The position numbers were made by a program, and so were the translations under genes. From Geodermatophilus sabuli (lineage in GTDB: Bacteria > Actinomycetota > Actinomycetes > Mycobacteriales > Geodermatophilaceae), in the NCBI RefSeq assembly GCF_010686765.1, contig NZ_JAAGWF010000008.1, positions 1-64,000 of the forward strand: DNA of 64,000 bases, given 5' to 3'. The notes below the pieces were generated by a model that saw nothing but the letters and a program-made list of their open reading frames with translations, searched no databases and was not told the DNA's origin. Every line of letters begins with the position of its first letter. Position 1 is the stretch's first letter. Positions 8,442 through 21,989 of the stretch are shown here, piece after piece.

Positions 8442-9311
8442 GTGAGCCGGGTGTCGCCCCGCCCCGTCGTCGGCCCGCGCGTCGCCGAGTCCGCCGGCGA
8501 CCTGCTGCGCCTGCGCGCGGGCCTCGCCGGGCCGGTCGCCCTCGTGCCGACCATGGGCGCCCTCCACGAGGGGCACCGCACGCTGGTCCGCGCCGCCCGG
8601 GAGCGGGCCGGCAGCGTCGTGGTCTCGGTGTTCGTCAACCCGACGCAGTTCGGTCCGGGCGAGGACTACGACCGCTACCCCCGTACCTGGGACGCCGACC
8701 TCGCCGCGCTGGCCGAGGAGGGGGCCGACGCCGTCTTCCACCCGGGCGTCGACGAGGTCTACCCGCCCGGCGCGCTGGGCGTGACCGTCGACCCGGGCCC
8801 GCTGGGCAGCGTGCTGGAGGGCGCGGTCCGGCCCGGGCACTTCGCCGGCGTGCTCACCGTCGTCGCCAAGCTGTTCGGCCTGGTCCGGCCCGACGTGGCC
8901 CTCTTCGGCGAGAAGGACTACCAGCAGCTGGTGCTCATCCGCGCGATGGCCCGCGAACTGGCCCTCGGCACCGAGGTGGTCGGCGTCCCCACCGTCCGGG
9001 AGGACGACGGGCTGGCGCTGTCCTCCCGCAACCGCTACCTCGACCCGGCACAGCGGGCGGGCGCCGCGGCGTTGTCCCAGGCGCTCCGGTCCGGCGCCGA
9101 CGCCGGCCCCCAGGGCGCCGACGCGGTCCTCGCCGCCGCCCGGCAAGTGCTCGCCGCCGCGCCCGACCTGGTGCCCGACTACCTGGAGCTGACCGACCCC
9201 GACCTCGGCCCGCCGCCCACGGCCGGCCCGGCCCGCCTGCTGGTGGCCGCCCGCGCCGGCAGCACCCGACTCCTCGACAACGTCCCCGTCTCGCTGGGAG
9301 CAGCCCGATGA
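8442..9311 (+). CDS. panC: Pantothenate synthetase
   Basis: Condenses pantoate with beta-alanine using ATP to make pantothenate, the CoA precursor (289 residues, cytoplasmic). The ATP-binding [10 protein letters not shown] motif is at 36-45, NPTQF at 66-70, GEKDYQQL is in the middle and the SSRN motif (LSSRNRYL) is near 190, all as in the family. GTG start. The TGA overlaps the panD ATG (ATGA), so beta-alanine supply and use are coupled. Confidence 0.98.
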   Translation: MSRVSPRPVVGPRVAESAGDLLRLRAGLAGPVALVPTMGALHEGHRTLVRAARERAGSVVVSVFVNPTQFGPGEDYDRYPRTWDADLAALAEEGADAVFHPGVDEVYPPGALGVTVDPGPLGSVLEGAVRPGHFAGVLTVVAKLFGLVRPDVALFGEKDYQQLVLIRAMARELALGTEVVGVPTVREDDGLALSSRNRYLDPAQRAGAAALSQALRSGADAGPQGADAVLAAARQVLAAAPDLVPDYLELTDPDLGPPPTAGPARLLVAARAGSTRLLDNVPVSLGAAR

Positions 9312-9727
9312 TGCGCACGATGCTCAAGTCCAAGATCCACCGGGCGACGGTCACCCAGGCCGACCTGCACTACGTGGGCTCGGTGACCATCGACGAGGAC
9401 CTCCTCGACGCCGCCGACCTGCTGCCCGGCGAGCAGGTGGCGATCGTCGACGTCACCAACGGCGCCCGCCTGGAGACCTACGTCATCCCGGGCGAGCGCG
9501 GCAGCGGGGTGATCGGGATCAACGGCGCCGCCGCGCACCTGGTGCACCCCGGCGACCTGGTCATCATGATCAGCTACGGCCTCATGGACGAGACCGAGGC
9601 CAAGAGCCACATCCCGCGGGTCGTGCACGTCGACGGCGCCAACCGCATCGTCGAGCTCGGGGGCGACCCCGCCGCGCCCGCCCCGGGTGTACAGGGGCAG
9701 GTCCGCGGCGACACGATCGCTCGGTGA
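9308..9727 (+). CDS. panD: Aspartate 1-decarboxylase
   Basis: Makes beta-alanine from aspartate for PanC (139 residues). It is a pyruvoyl enzyme made as a proenzyme. The self-cleavage site Gly24-Ser25 (HYVGSVTID) falls at the canonical position, and Ser25 becomes the pyruvoyl group. The K9, Y58-type and T57-type residues of the active site are in the expected segments ([10 protein letters not shown]). Two adjacent ATGs (9308, 9311) could start it. The stop overlaps the nadB GTG by 4 bases. The 20-residue C-terminal tail is longer than in E. coli. Confidence 0.98.
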   Translation: MMRTMLKSKIHRATVTQADLHYVGSVTIDEDLLDAADLLPGEQVAIVDVTNGARLETYVIPGERGSGVIGINGAAAHLVHPGDLVIMISYGLMDETEAKSHIPRVVHVDGANRIVELGGDPAAPAPGVQGQVRGDTIAR

Positions 9728-11397
9728 GCCTCCTCGCCGACCGGGTCACCGGCCTGCCGCTGCGCCTGTCGGCGCCGGCCCCGGGCTGGGACCTCACCGC
9801 CGACGTCTGCGTCGTCGGCTCCGGCGTCGCCGGGCTGTGCGTCGCGCTGCACGCGCGCGCCGCCGGGCTGTCGGTCGCCGTCGTCACCAAGGTGCGCGCC
9901 GACGCCGGGTCGACCCGCTGGGCGCAGGGCGGCATCGCCGCCGTCCTCGACCCCGCCGACACCCCGGAGGCGCACGCCCGCGACACCGAGGTCGCCGGGG
10001 TGGGGCTGTGCGAGCCCGAGGCCGTCTCGGCGCTGGTCTCCGAGGGGCCGGACCGGCTGCGTCAGCTGATCGGCTGGGGCGCGGCCTTCGACCGGGACCC
10101 GTCGGGCCGGCTGCTGCTCACCCGCGAGGGCGGCCACTCGGCCGACCGGATCGTGCACGCCGGCGGGGACGCCACCGGCTTCGAGGTGCAGCGGGCCCTG
10201 CAGGCGGCCGTCCGGGCCGACCCGGGGGTCACGTTGGTCGAGCACGCGATGGTGCTCGACCTGCTGACCGACGCCGACGGCCGGGCCGCCGGCGTCACCC
10301 TGCACGTGCTGGGCGAGGGCAGTGCCGACGGCGTGGGTGCGGTCCGTGCGCGCGCGGTCGTGCTCGCCACCGGCGGCATGGGGCAGGTCTACGCCGCCAC
10401 GACGAACCCGTCGGTGTCCACCGGGGACGGCGTGGCCCTGGGCCTGCGCGCCGGCGCGGTCGCCACCGACCTGGAGTTCGTCCAGTTCCACCCCACCTCG
10501 CTGTACCTCGGCGAGGGCGTGCGGGGGCAGCAGCCGCTGGTCAGCGAGGCGCTGCGCGGCGAGGGCGCGGTGCTCCGCGACGCGGCGGGGGAGCGGTTCA
10601 TGGTCGGCGTCCACCCGCTGGCCGAGCTGGCCCCGCGGGACGTCGTCGCCAAGGCGATCACCCGGGTGCAGCTGCGCGACGGCGTCCCCCACGTGTGGCT
10701 CGACGCCCGCGACGTCCCCGGCGTCGCCGAGCGGTTCCCGACGATCACCGCGAGCTGCCGGTCCGCCGGCGTGGACCCGGGCACCGACCTGATCCCGGTG
10801 ACCCCGGCGGCGCACTACGCGTCCGGCGGGCTGGTCACCGACCTCGCCGGACGGACGACGGTGCCCGGCCTCTACGCCTGCGGCGAGGTGGCCTGCACCG
10901 GTGTGCACGGGGCGAACCGGCTGGCGTCGAACTCGCTGCTGGAGGGCCTGGTGTTCGCCGCCCGCATCGGTGCCGAGCTCGCCGAGCGGCTGCCGCGGCC
11001 GGCTCCGGTCCGGGGCCGCGACGCGGCGCCGTCCGGACTGCTGGACCCGGCGGGACGTCGCCAGGTCACCGACACGATGTCCGCCCGCGTGGCCGCGCTG
11101 CGCACCGGCACCGGCCTGGCGGAGGCCGGCGGCCGGCTGGCGGACCTGGCCGCCGGGCTGGGCGACGGGGTCGCCCCGGAGGTGGCGAGCTGGGAGGCCA
11201 CCGACCTGCTCACCGTCGCCAGCGCGCTGACCGCGGCCGCGACGGCCAGGGAGGAGACCCGCGGGTGCCACTGGCGGGAGGACCACCCCGACACGGAGGA
11301 GGACTGGCGGGTGCACCTGGACGTGCGACTGGACGACGACGGGAGCCTGCGCGTGACCCGGCGGCCCGTCGGCACCCCGGTGGTCGCACCGTGGTGA
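9724..11397 (+). CDS. nadB: L-aspartate oxidase
   Basis: First enzyme of de novo NAD synthesis, oxidising aspartate to iminoaspartate (557 residues, flavoprotein). The FAD motif is [10 protein letters not shown] (about 31-40). The succinate dehydrogenase-like active-site segments are [11 protein letters not shown] and [18 protein letters not shown]. The helical C-terminal domain is present. It competes with PanD for aspartate, and both sit in one overlapping operon. The partner quinolinate synthase (nadA) is not in the window. Confidence 0.97.
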   Translation: MSLLADRVTGLPLRLSAPAPGWDLTADVCVVGSGVAGLCVALHARAAGLSVAVVTKVRADAGSTRWAQGGIAAVLDPADTPEAHARDTEVAGVGLCEPEAVSALVSEGPDRLRQLIGWGAAFDRDPSGRLLLTREGGHSADRIVHAGGDATGFEVQRALQAAVRADPGVTLVEHAMVLDLLTDADGRAAGVTLHVLGEGSADGVGAVRARAVVLATGGMGQVYAATTNPSVSTGDGVALGLRAGAVATDLEFVQFHPTSLYLGEGVRGQQPLVSEALRGEGAVLRDAAGERFMVGVHPLAELAPRDVVAKAITRVQLRDGVPHVWLDARDVPGVAERFPTITASCRSAGVDPGTDLIPVTPAAHYASGGLVTDLAGRTTVPGLYACGEVACTGVHGANRLASNSLLEGLVFAARIGAELAERLPRPAPVRGRDAAPSGLLDPAGRRQVTDTMSARVAALRTGTGLAEAGGRLADLAAGLGDGVAPEVASWEATDLLTVASALTAAATAREETRGCHWREDHPDTEEDWRVHLDVRLDDDGSLRVTRRPVGTPVVAPW

Positions 11398-12308
11398 GCT
11401 CGCCGGCCGACCCGCGGGACCTCACCGGCACCGGCCTGACCGAGGCGTGGGTGGCGGAGCTGGTCGAGCGGACCCTGACCGAGGACCTCACCGGCGGCCC
11501 GCCGCTGCCCGGCGCGCCCGACCTGGCCGTCACCTACGACGTGACCAGCGCCGCCACCGTGCCCGCCGGGCAGCTGGGCACCGCCGACCTCGTCGCGCGG
11601 GCCGACGGCGTGGTCGCCGGCCTCCCCGTCGCGGCGCGGGTGTTCACCCGCCTGGCCCCCGGTGCGACTCTCACCGCGGGCGCGACCGACGGGGACCGCG
11701 TGGCCCGGGGCGACGTGCTGCTCACCGTCCGCGGGCCGGTGCGGGCCCTGCTGGCCGCGGAGCGGAGCGCGCTCAACATCGCCAGCCGGGCCAGTGGCAT
11801 CGCCACGCTGACCCGCCGCTGGGTCGACGCGGTCGAGGGCACCGGCGCCGTCGTGCTGGACACCCGCAAGACCACCCCGGGGCTGCGGCCGCTGGAGAAG
11901 TACGCCGTCCGGTGCGGCGGTGGGTCGAACAAGCGCATGGGCCTCTACGACGTGGCGATGGTCAAGGACAACCACGTCGCCGCCGCCGGGTCGGTGGCCG
12001 CCGCCGTCGCCGCCGTGCGCGAGCGGGCGCCCCGGGTGCCGGTGCAGGTCGAGGTGGACGTGCCCGCGCAGGCGGTGGAGGCGGTCGAGGCCGGTGCCGA
12101 CTTCCTGCTGTGCGACAACATGCCTCCCGCCGTGCTGCGCGAGGTGGTCGCGCTCGTCGCCGGTCGCGCCGAGCTCGAGGCGACCGGCGGGCTGAGCCTG
12201 CACGTCGCCCGCGCCGTGGCGGAGACCGGCGTGGACTACCTGTCGGTGGGCGCGCTGACCCACTCGGCGCCGATCCTCGACCTGGCCCTCGACCTGCGGG
12301 CGGGCTGA
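11394..12308 (+). CDS. nadC: Nicotinate-nucleotide pyrophosphorylase (carboxylating)
   Basis: Converts quinolinate and PRPP to nicotinate mononucleotide (304 residues). Family signatures are [17 protein letters not shown] and [12 protein letters not shown]; the latter includes residues that bind the quinolinate carboxylates. VKDNH and the barrel end GGLSL are also seen. Two tandem GTG codons (11391, 11394) overlap the nadB stop; I take the second, which gives a GTGA overlap. Three bases separate it from coaX. Confidence 0.97.
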   Translation: MSSPADPRDLTGTGLTEAWVAELVERTLTEDLTGGPPLPGAPDLAVTYDVTSAATVPAGQLGTADLVARADGVVAGLPVAARVFTRLAPGATLTAGATDGDRVARGDVLLTVRGPVRALLAAERSALNIASRASGIATLTRRWVDAVEGTGAVVLDTRKTTPGLRPLEKYAVRCGGGSNKRMGLYDVAMVKDNHVAAAGSVAAAVAAVRERAPRVPVQVEVDVPAQAVEAVEAGADFLLCDNMPPAVLREVVALVAGRAELEATGGLSLHVARAVAETGVDYLSVGALTHSAPILDLALDLRAG

Positions 12309-12311
12309 GGG

Positions 12312-13133
12312 GTGCTGCTCACCGTCGACGTCGGCAACAGCCAGACCGTGCTCGCCACCTTCGACGGCGACCGCCTGGTGGGGTGCTGGCGGGTCACCAC
12401 CGCGCCGCGGGCCACCTCCGACGAGCTGCGGCTGCTCTGGCGCGGCCTGTTGCGCGACACCGTCGTCACCGGGGTGTGTGCCTGCTCCACGGTGCCCGCG
12501 CTGCTGCCGGCGCTGCGCTCGCTGCTGGACTCCCTCGACGTGCCGGTCGTGCTCATCGGCCCCGGCGTCCGGACCGGCGTCCCGCTGCACGTGGACAACC
12601 CGCGCGAGGTGGGCGCCGATCGCGTGGTCACCGCGCTGGCGGCACACGAGCTCTACGGCCGCGGGCCGGACGGGACGGGGCGGCCGGTCGTCGTCGTCGA
12701 CTTCGGCACCTCCACGAACGTCGACGCCGTCGGTCCCGACGGGCAGTTCCTCGGCGGTGCGCTGGCCCCCGGGGTCGAGGTCAGCCTCGAGGCGCTGGCC
12801 ACCCGCGCGGCCCAGCTGCGGTCGGTCGAGCTGACCGTGCCGCCGCACGCGATCGGGAAGAACACCGTCGCCGCGCTGCAGTCGGGCCTGGTGCTCGGCT
12901 TCGCCGGGCTGGTCGACGGTCTGGTGGCCAGGATCGCCGGGGAGCTGGTCGCCTCGTTCGGGTCCGCGCCCGTCGTCGTCGCCACCGGCGGACTGGCGCC
13001 GCTCGTGGCCGACAGCTGCGGGTCGATCGCCGAGCGGGAGCCGGACCTGACCGTGCACGGCCTGCGGCTGGCCTTCGAACGCCAGCAGGGCACTCACCGC
13101 TCCCCGCCGAGCCCGCGTCCGGGGTCCCCGTAG
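12312..13133 (+). CDS. coaX: Type III pantothenate kinase
   Basis: Phosphorylates pantothenate, the committed CoA step (273 residues, ASKHA fold, needs a monovalent cation). The phosphate-1 loop is DVGNSQTVL at 6-14, the catalytic aspartate lies in [13 protein letters not shown], the phosphate-2 segment is [13 protein letters not shown], and ATGGLAPL closes the nucleotide site. It completes the set with PanC/PanD in one transcript. It ends with TAG, one of several ordinary TAG stops in the window. Confidence 0.97.
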   Translation: MLLTVDVGNSQTVLATFDGDRLVGCWRVTTAPRATSDELRLLWRGLLRDTVVTGVCACSTVPALLPALRSLLDSLDVPVVLIGPGVRTGVPLHVDNPREVGADRVVTALAAHELYGRGPDGTGRPVVVVDFGTSTNVDAVGPDGQFLGGALAPGVEVSLEALATRAAQLRSVELTVPPHAIGKNTVAALQSGLVLGFAGLVDGLVARIAGELVASFGSAPVVVATGGLAPLVADSCGSIAEREPDLTVHGLRLAFERQQGTHRSPPSPRPGSP

Positions 13134-13144
13134 GCTCGGTGCCC

Positions 13145-14668
13145 GTGACAGAGGGACCGAACGACCCCGGCAACGGCGACGACACCGGGGGCGACGAGCT
13201 CCCCGAGCAGCTGCGGGTCCGCCGGGCCAAGCTGGACCGGCTGCGGGAGTCCGGCGTCGACCCCTACCCGGTGACGGTCGCGCGGACCAGGACGCTCGCC
13301 GACGTCCGCGCCGCCCACCCCGACCTGCCGCCGGACACCATGACCGGTGACCAGGTCGGCGTCACGGGCCGGGTCATCTTCTCCCGCAACACCGGCAAGC
13401 TCTGCTTCGCGACGCTGCGCGAAGGCGACGCCGAGCTGCAGGTGATGCTGTCCCGCGACCGGGTGGGCGAGGAGTTCCTCGCCGCGTGGAAGTCCGACAT
13501 CGACCTGGGTGACCACGTCCTGCTCACCGGCGAGGTCGGGACGTCGCGGCGCGGCGAGCTGTCGGTGTTCGCCGACTCGTGGCAGCTGACGGCGAAGGCG
13601 CTGCGGCCGCTCCCGGTGGCGCACAAGCCGATGAGCGAGGAGCTGCGGGTCCGCCGGCGCTACGTCGACCTGATCGTCCGCGACGAGGCCCGGCGCACGG
13701 TGCGCCAGCGCTCGACGGTGATGTCCACGCTGCGCGCGGGGCTGGCCTCCCGCGGCTACCTCGAGGTCGAGACGCCGATGCTGCAGACGGTGCACGGCGG
13801 TGCCGCGGCCCGGCCGTTCCGCACCCACATGAACGCCTTCGACCTCGACCTGTACCTGCGCATCGCGCCGGAGCTGTTCCTCAAGAGGTGCATCGTCGGC
13901 GGTCTGGACCGGGTGTTCGAGATCAACCGCAACTTCCGCAACGAGGGCGCGGACAGCACGCACTCGCCGGAGTTCGCGATGCTGGAGACGTATCAGGCCT
14001 ACGCCGACTACCAGGTGATGGCGACGATGACCCGGGAACTGACCCAGGAATGCTGTGCGGCGTTGTTCGGCGACCACGTCGCCCGGCACAACGACGGCAC
14101 CGAGATAGACCTCTCCGGGGAGTGGCCGCAGGTGCCGCTCTACTCGGCGGTGTCCGAGGCCGTCGGCGAGGAGGTGACGCCCGCGACGCCACTGGCGCAA
14201 TTGCGGGCGATCGCGGAGCGGCACGACATCGGCGTGGATCCCACCTGGATCGCCGGCAAGGTCGTCGAAGAGGTGTTCGAGGCGCTGGTCCAGCCCACCC
14301 TGCAGTCTCCAACGTTCGTCATCGACTACCCGCTGGACACCTCTCCGCTGACCCGTGCGCACCGGTCGCAGCCGGGGCTGGCCGAGAAGTGGGATCTCTA
14401 CATCGCCGGCGTCGAGCGGGCCACCGCGTACTCCGAGCTGGTGGACCCCGTCGCGCAGCGCGAGCGGTTCACGGCCCAGGCGGCCCTGGCCGCGGCCGGT
14501 GACCCCGAGGCGATGGCCTTCGACGAGGACTTCCTGGAGGCCCTCGAGTACGGCATGCCCCCGACCGGCGGCATGGGCATGGGCATGGACCGGCTCATGA
14601 TGACGCTGACCGGACTGGGAATCCGCGAGACCATCCTCTTCCCGCTGGTGCGTCCGCTTTCGTCCTGA
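13145..14668 (+). CDS. lysS: Lysyl-tRNA synthetase, class II
   Basis: Charges tRNA-Lys (507 residues). An acidic N-terminal leader precedes an OB-fold anticodon-binding domain ([17 protein letters not shown]). The class II catalytic core follows, with motif 2 ([11 protein letters not shown]) and motif 3 ([12 protein letters not shown]). The start is the GTG just after coaX; no strong ribosome site is visible and translation may be coupled to coaX. The order coaX-lysS-lsr2-clpC matches mycobacteria. Confidence 0.96.
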   Translation: MTEGPNDPGNGDDTGGDELPEQLRVRRAKLDRLRESGVDPYPVTVARTRTLADVRAAHPDLPPDTMTGDQVGVTGRVIFSRNTGKLCFATLREGDAELQVMLSRDRVGEEFLAAWKSDIDLGDHVLLTGEVGTSRRGELSVFADSWQLTAKALRPLPVAHKPMSEELRVRRRYVDLIVRDEARRTVRQRSTVMSTLRAGLASRGYLEVETPMLQTVHGGAAARPFRTHMNAFDLDLYLRIAPELFLKRCIVGGLDRVFEINRNFRNEGADSTHSPEFAMLETYQAYADYQVMATMTRELTQECCAALFGDHVARHNDGTEIDLSGEWPQVPLYSAVSEAVGEEVTPATPLAQLRAIAERHDIGVDPTWIAGKVVEEVFEALVQPTLQSPTFVIDYPLDTSPLTRAHRSQPGLAEKWDLYIAGVERATAYSELVDPVAQRERFTAQAALAAAGDPEAMAFDEDFLEALEYGMPPTGGMGMGMDRLMMTLTGLGIRETILFPLVRPLSS

Positions 14669-14817
14669 ACCGCCGGGTTCCGTCATCCTTTCGTGGTGGT
14701 GGCGTGTACCGAATAGTCGACTGAATGCTCTATGGTCGAGCCGGCAATGGGACGGCCTGCGATGGCGGGCGACGGACCGCCCCGATTCTCGGGGCGCAGT
14801 GGGAACCAGGAGACGAA

Positions 14818-15168
14818 ATGGCTCGCAAGGTCCAGGTGATCCTCAGTGACGACCTCGACGAGGATGTGTCGGCCGATGAGACGGTGAGTTTCTCGCTCGA
14901 CGGTACGAACTACGAGATCGACCTGTCGGACAAGAACGCAGAAGAGATGCGGAACGCATTCTCCCGCTACGTGCAGGCGGCCCGGAAGGTCGGTCGCGGA
15001 AGTGGCCGCGCCTCTGGTAACGGGCGCTCCCGCCCGACCGGTGGCGGCCGGATGGACCGCGAGCAGGCCGGCGCCATCCGCGACTGGGCCCGCAAGAACG
15101 GTCACGCGGTCAGCGACCGCGGCCGGATCCCGGCCAGCGTCGTCGAGGCCTACGAGGCCGCGCACTGA
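14818..15168 (+). CDS. lsr2: Lsr2 nucleoid-associated protein
   Basis: A 116-residue xenogeneic silencer and DNA bridger, the actinobacterial functional analogue of H-NS. The N-terminal dimerisation beta hairpin (ARKVQVIL..., [14 protein letters not shown]) is followed by a basic Gly/Arg linker. The C-terminal DNA-binding domain ([16 protein letters not shown]) has the AT-hook-like SDRGRIP motif in place of the common RGR core. The ATG has AGGAG 5 bases upstream. The upstream 149-base gap probably holds its own promoter. Confidence 0.97.
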   Translation: MARKVQVILSDDLDEDVSADETVSFSLDGTNYEIDLSDKNAEEMRNAFSRYVQAARKVGRGSGRASGNGRSRPTGGGRMDREQAGAIRDWARKNGHAVSDRGRIPASVVEAYEAAH

Positions 15169-15358
15169 GACAGGGCCCCATGCAGGGTCACTGCGGCCCG
15201 GTCCCCGTCCCGGGGGCCGGGCCGTCGCCGTCCCGGCCACGGGTGTGGCCGACGGCGCACCTGCCGTGGTTTGGCGACGCCCCCCGGGTGGCATCCGCAA
15301 CCGTCGGCGCGTCCGCGTGGGCACTCGAGCGCCGCGCCACACGGGGGAGCAACACGTC

Positions 15359-16138
15359 ATGACCGAGGGTCTCTACGGGAGCCGGACGGGGCAGAACGTC
15401 CTCCGCGTCGGCCTGGCCGAGCTGGTCGGCACCTACCTGCTGGTCCTCGCCGGGACCGCCGTGGCGGTCGCTGCCGTCCTCGAGCGGTCGATCGCGGGCG
15501 GCGGCGTCGACTCACTGGCGGTCGCCCTCGCCTTCGGGCTCGGCCTGGTCGCCCTGGTCAACGCGCTGGGGCACGTCTCGGGATGCCACCTCAACCCGGC
15601 GGTGACCCTCGCGCTGGCCGCCACGGGCCGCTTCCCCTGGCGGTACGTGCCGGCGTACGTCGTCGCACAACTGGCCGGGGCGGTGCTGGCCGCTCTCACC
15701 GTGTGGGTCCTGCACGGCGACGCGGCGCGGGACCAGGCCGTCCTCGGCGCCTCCCTGCCGGCCGACGGGGTCGGCAGCGGGGTCGTCCTGATCGCCGAGG
15801 CGGTGGTGACCTTCTTCCTCGTCCTGGTCATCGTCTCGGTCGCCACGGACCCGCGGGTGCCCAAGGCCTCGGCCGGGCTGGCGGTCGGGACCGCCCTCGC
15901 GGTCTGCGTCCTCGTGGCCGGGCCGCTGTCCGGCGGCGCGGTCAACCCGGCGCGGGCGCTGGGGCCGATGATCGTGGCCGGCCGGTTCGACGCCCTGTGG
16001 GCCTACGTGGTCGGCCCCCTGATCGGTGGTGGCCTGGCCGCGCTCCTCTACTCCCGATTCCTCGCCGAGGGGCGGCAGCCGGCCGACGCAGAAGCCGAGG
16101 CAGAGGCCGCGGACGACGCCGTGGACGCGTCGCGCTGA
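15359..16138 (+). CDS. MIP-family aquaporin
   Basis: Membrane channel for water or small neutral solutes (259 residues, six helices and two half-helices). The two pore NPA motifs are intact: GCHLNPAVT and GGAVNPARALGP. The Arg after the second NPA is the selectivity-filter arginine. The C-terminus is acidic. The start has GGGGGAG 8-9 bases upstream. It lies between lsr2 and clpC, where mycobacteria have no such gene, so it is an insertion relative to that order. Water versus glycerol use cannot be settled without alignment. Confidence 0.93.
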   Translation: MTEGLYGSRTGQNVLRVGLAELVGTYLLVLAGTAVAVAAVLERSIAGGGVDSLAVALAFGLGLVALVNALGHVSGCHLNPAVTLALAATGRFPWRYVPAYVVAQLAGAVLAALTVWVLHGDAARDQAVLGASLPADGVGSGVVLIAEAVVTFFLVLVIVSVATDPRVPKASAGLAVGTALAVCVLVAGPLSGGAVNPARALGPMIVAGRFDALWAYVVGPLIGGGLAALLYSRFLAEGRQPADAEAEAEAADDAVDASR

Positions 16139-16377
16139 CCCCCGCACCGGCTGCGCCGAGGCGTCCGCTGACGGCGTAACCGGCCCGGAACACCGGTTGG
16201 TCAGCATCAGTTGGACCGGACAGACCGATCCTCCGTCACCGGCCGCGTGCCGCCGGAGGGTCGGGGTCCGCGACTACAGTGGAAAGACCGGTGCCCCGCG
16301 CGCCGACGGATGTCGGGTGCTCCTCCCCAGCACGGGGAGGGCAGTGCCGGACCAGCCGGTCAGAGGAGAAGCAGCAG

Positions 16378-18912
<2,535 letters not shown>

Positions 18913-18918
18913 GCAAGG

Positions 18919-19018
18919 ACCCCCCTCCTCCCCACCCCTCGCAGGCTCGGGGCGGGACCGGGGAGGGGGGCTACAGAGGGCCGTCTCCACTCATCGCGAG
19001 TGAGGGGCGGCCCTCTGT
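18919..19018. terminator. Double terminator between convergent clpC and mutY
   Basis: Two hairpins lie between the convergent genes. A C-rich/G-rich pair spans 18919-18970. A second, stronger hairpin pairs 18973-18983 with 19008-19018 (11 bp, ACAGAGGGCCG) and has an inner CACTC/GAGTG stem. The second is symmetric and should stop both transcripts. Confidence 0.8.
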
Positions 19019-19044
19019 CGTGTTCCAGCGACGGCGGGGCCCGC

Positions 19045-19944
19045 TCAGGCCGGCAGGCGGAACCGCCGGTCCCCGGTCTGCTCGACCAGGCCGTCGACCA
19101 GCAGCGAGTCCAGGCACCGGGAGCGCTGCACCGCATCCGGCCAGGCCTGGTCGAGCTGCACCGCCGCCACAGGGCCCTCAGCGGCCCGCAGGACGTCGAG
19201 CAGCCGTCCCCGCACCTGGCGGTCGGTTCCGGCGAACTTCTGCACCCTGCGCGGCGGACCGTCGGCCGCCGGGCAGCCCGCCTGCCGCCACGCGCAGGCG
19301 TTCCGCACCGGGCACGCCCCGCACCGCGGCGTCCGGGCGACACAGACCAGTGCACCCAGCTCCATGACGGCGATGGCGAACCGCACGGCGCGGGCCGGAT
19401 CGGTCGGCGCGAGGGCGGCGACGTCGGCCAGGTCGGCCGACCTGGCCGGCGCGGCCTCGGCCCGTCCGTGCACCAGCCGCGCCACCACGCGGCGGACGTT
19501 GGTGTCGACCACCGGCTGCGGCTGTCCGTGGCCGAAGCAGGCGACCGCGCGGGCGGTGTACGTGCCGACGCCGGGCAGGGCCTCCAGGGCGGTCACGTCG
19601 GGCGGCACGACGCCCCCGTGGCGCTCGACGAGGGCCACCGCCGCCTCACGGAGCCGCAGTGCCCGCCGCGGGTAGCCCAGCTTCCCCCACGCGCGGATGA
19701 GCTCGGCGGGGGAGACCGCGGCAAGCGCGGCAGGGGTGGGCCAGCGCGCCATCCACTGCCGCCAGACGGGCTCGACGCGGACGACGGGGGTCTGCTGCAG
19801 CATGACCTCGCTGACCAGGACCCCCCAGGGGTCGACGCCCGGCCGGCGCCAGGGCAGATCGCGGGCCGCGGTGGCGTACCAGTCGACGAGGACCTCCCCG
19901 GGGTCGTCGTCCGCCGCGGGGAGCCGGTGCGCGGTGCCGTCCAC
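19045..19944 (-). CDS. mutY: A/G-specific adenine DNA glycosylase
   Basis: Removes adenine mispaired with 8-oxoguanine (299 residues). The catalytic Glu lies in SEVMLQQTPV. A helix-hairpin-helix (LPGVGTYTARAV) leads to the conserved Asp in VVDTNVRR. The four cysteines of the [4Fe-4S] cluster are spaced C-X6-C-X2-C-X5-C (CVARTPRCGACPVRNAC). The C-terminal MutT-like 8-oxoG recognition domain is short compared with E. coli MutY, as in many actinobacteria. GTG start. Confidence 0.96.
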   Translation of the reverse strand: MDGTAHRLPAADDDPGEVLVDWYATAARDLPWRRPGVDPWGVLVSEVMLQQTPVVRVEPVWRQWMARWPTPAALAAVSPAELIRAWGKLGYPRRALRLREAAVALVERHGGVVPPDVTALEALPGVGTYTARAVACFGHGQPQPVVDTNVRRVVARLVHGRAEAAPARSADLADVAALAPTDPARAVRFAIAVMELGALVCVARTPRCGACPVRNACAWRQAGCPAADGPPRRVQKFAGTDRQVRGRLLDVLRAAEGPVAAVQLDQAWPDAVQRSRCLDSLLVDGLVEQTGDRRFRLPA

Positions 19945-20021
19945 GGGGTCCCAGTGTGCCGCGTGCGCTGGTCGGCGTGCCGCCGCGGGTGCCCCGGCGT
20001 GGGCGCACTACGGTTCTCGGC

Positions 20022-20711
20022 GTGTTGCACCCGGTCGGCCCGCTGTCCCCGGCGGTCTACTGGCGTCGGCGCCTGCTCGTCCTGACGCTCCTCCTGGCCG
20101 TGCTGGGTGGCGGTGGGTGGCTGGCGGTCGCGGCGATCAGCGGCGGGAGCGGGAGTTCCGCCGCCGCCGCCGCCGCGACCGACGAGCCGACCGGCGAGTC
20201 CTCGCGGCCGCCGGCCCTCGAGCTGGTGGTCCCCTCACTGGCCAGCGTGCAGACGCCGACCCCGGTACCGACCGTGACGGAGGCGCCGCCTCCCGCACCG
20301 GAGGCGGCGGCGCCGGAGCCCGGGGGGCCGTGCACCGACGACATGATCGGGTTGGAGGTCCGGTCGCCGGGAAGCGCGCCGGTGGGTGGGAAGCCGACCT
20401 TCGAGCTCGTGGTCAGCAACGTGTCGGCCGTGCCCTGCGTCCGCCCGCTGGACAAGGGGCTGCAGGAGATCGTGCTCTCCGACGCGGGCGGCAACCGCCT
20501 CTGGGGGAGCAACGACTGCTTCCCCGAGGCCAGCAGCGACGTCCGGACGCTCGCCCCCGGCGAGTCGGTCGCCTTCCCCCTGGTCTGGGGCGGGCTCACC
20601 AGCCAGCCCGGCTGCACGGCGGAGCGGAACCCGCTGGCACCCGGTCAGTACGTGCTGCGCGGCCGGCTGGACACCAAGACCAGCCCGGACGCCCCGTTCA
20701 GCATCTCCTGA
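20022..20711 (+). CDS. Small single-helix membrane protein of unknown function
   Basis: About 229 residues: a conserved-looking opening (LHPVGPLSPAVYWRRR), one membrane helix (about 17-40) and a Pro/Thr-rich linker. A folded extracytoplasmic domain follows with four cysteines (PC, PC, DC, GC) that could form disulfides, and a beta-sandwich look (FELVVSNVSAVPCVRPL). It lies beside mutY and disA like the membrane protein Rv3587c in M. tuberculosis, so I take it as that family by position. I chose the GTG at 20022 just before the conserved segment. Function unknown. Confidence 0.82.
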   Translation: MLHPVGPLSPAVYWRRRLLVLTLLLAVLGGGGWLAVAAISGGSGSSAAAAAATDEPTGESSRPPALELVVPSLASVQTPTPVPTVTEAPPPAPEAAAPEPGGPCTDDMIGLEVRSPGSAPVGGKPTFELVVSNVSAVPCVRPLDKGLQEIVLSDAGGNRLWGSNDCFPEASSDVRTLAPGESVAFPLVWGGLTSQPGCTAERNPLAPGQYVLRGRLDTKTSPDAPFSIS

Positions 20712-20715
20712 GACA

Positions 20716-20799
20716 GGACCCCCTCGCCCCCCACCCCTCGCACGCTCGCGGCGGGCCCCTGCAAGGGGGCCTGAGGCAGCGGGTCCTCCAGGGGTCCTC
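20716..20799. terminator. Bidirectional terminator between convergent genes
   Basis: Outer arms 20716-20723 (AGGACCCC) and 20792-20799 (GGGGTCCT) pair perfectly. An inner G/C hairpin lies around 20754-20772. The spacer contains a C-rich segment almost identical to one after clpC (18931-18959). It lies between a plus-strand membrane protein gene and minus-strand disA. Confidence 0.65.
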
Positions 20800-20801
20800 T
20801 C

Positions 20802-21887
20802 TCAGCTGTAGCGGTCGAGGATCGAGGTCTCGGCCAGCCGGGACAGACCCTCGCGGATGCCGCGGGCGCGCGCCTCGCCGACCCCCTCGACGGCGAGCAG
20901 GTCCTCGATCGTGGCGGCCAGCAGCTTCTGCAGGCCGCCGAAGTGGTCGACCAGGCGGTCGATGATCCCGGCGGGCAGTCGCGGGACGCGGGCCAGCAGG
21001 CGGTAGCCGCGCGGGCTGACGGGCGAGTCCAGCGCGTCGGCCGACGTCGGCAGCCCGTAGCAGCGGGCCACCGCGGACAGGTCCAGCAGCTCGGTGGCCG
21101 AGAGGGCCCGCAGGTCGGTGAGGACCTGCTCGATGGTGCGCGGCCGCCGGGCGCCGCCGGGCAGGTAGTCGCGGACCAGGAGGCCGCGGTCCTCCTCGAC
21201 GCCGGCGAGCATCTCGTCGAGCTGCAGGGCGAGGAGCCGGCCGTCGGTGCCCAGCTCGACGACGAACCCCTCGATCTCGTCGGCGATCCGGCGGACCATC
21301 TCCAGCCGCTGGCTGACGCTCATCGCGTCGCGGACGGTCACGAGGTCCTCGATCTCGAGCGCCGAGAGGGTGCTGGCCACCTCGTCGAGCCGCAGCTTGT
21401 ACCGCTCGAGGGCGGCCAGCGCCTGGTTCGCGCGCGCCAGGATCGTCGTCGGGTGCTCGAGGGTGTAGCGCCGGCCGGCCACGTAGACGCTGATGATGTG
21501 CATCGACTGGCTGACCGAGATCACCGGGAAGCCGGACTGGATGGCGACCCGCTCGGCGGTGCGGTGCCGGGTGCCCGACTCCTCGGTGGGGACGGTCGGG
21601 TCGGGCATCAGGTGCACGCCGGCGCGGACGATGCGGGTGCCGTCGTAGGACACGATGACCGCGCCGTCCATCTTGGCCAGCTCCCGCAGCCGGGTGGCCG
21701 AGAGAGCGACGTCGAGCGCGAACCCGCCGGTGCAGATCGACTCGACGACGCGGTCGTAGCCGAGCACGATCAGCGCCCCGGTGCGTCCGGCGAGGATGCG
21801 CTCGAGACCGTCGCGCAGCGCGGTCCCCGGGGCGATGCGGCCGAGCAGTTCGCGGAGCGCGATCTCGGGATCCACAGCGTGGGGCAC
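20802..21887 (-). CDS. disA: DNA integrity scanning diadenylate cyclase DisA
   Basis: Synthesises the second messenger c-di-AMP and scans branched DNA (361 residues). The N-terminal DAC domain has the catalytic motifs MDGAVIV (DGA) and SGTRHRTAE (RHR). A helical spine follows, and a C-terminal helix-hairpin-helix DNA-binding domain ([19 protein letters not shown]) ends it. GTG start with AGGAG 6 bases upstream. It lies downstream of radA, a combination known in many actinobacteria and firmicutes that links c-di-AMP to recombination repair. No c-di-AMP phosphodiesterase is in the window. Confidence 0.97.
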   Translation of the reverse strand: MPHAVDPEIALRELLGRIAPGTALRDGLERILAGRTGALIVLGYDRVVESICTGGFALDVALSATRLRELAKMDGAVIVSYDGTRIVRAGVHLMPDPTVPTEESGTRHRTAERVAIQSGFPVISVSQSMHIISVYVAGRRYTLEHPTTILARANQALAALERYKLRLDEVASTLSALEIEDLVTVRDAMSVSQRLEMVRRIADEIEGFVVELGTDGRLLALQLDEMLAGVEEDRGLLVRDYLPGGARRPRTIEQVLTDLRALSATELLDLSAVARCYGLPTSADALDSPVSPRGYRLLARVPRLPAGIIDRLVDHFGGLQKLLAATIEDLLAVEGVGEARARGIREGLSRLAETSILDRYS

Positions 21888-21989
21888 GAGCGCTCCTGAC
21901 GTCCGGTGTACTGGGGGCTGAGTCTACGTGGCCCGCGGAGCCGGTGGCCGCGCTCGGGTGACCGGGGACGGCGGTGACCCCCTCCGGGG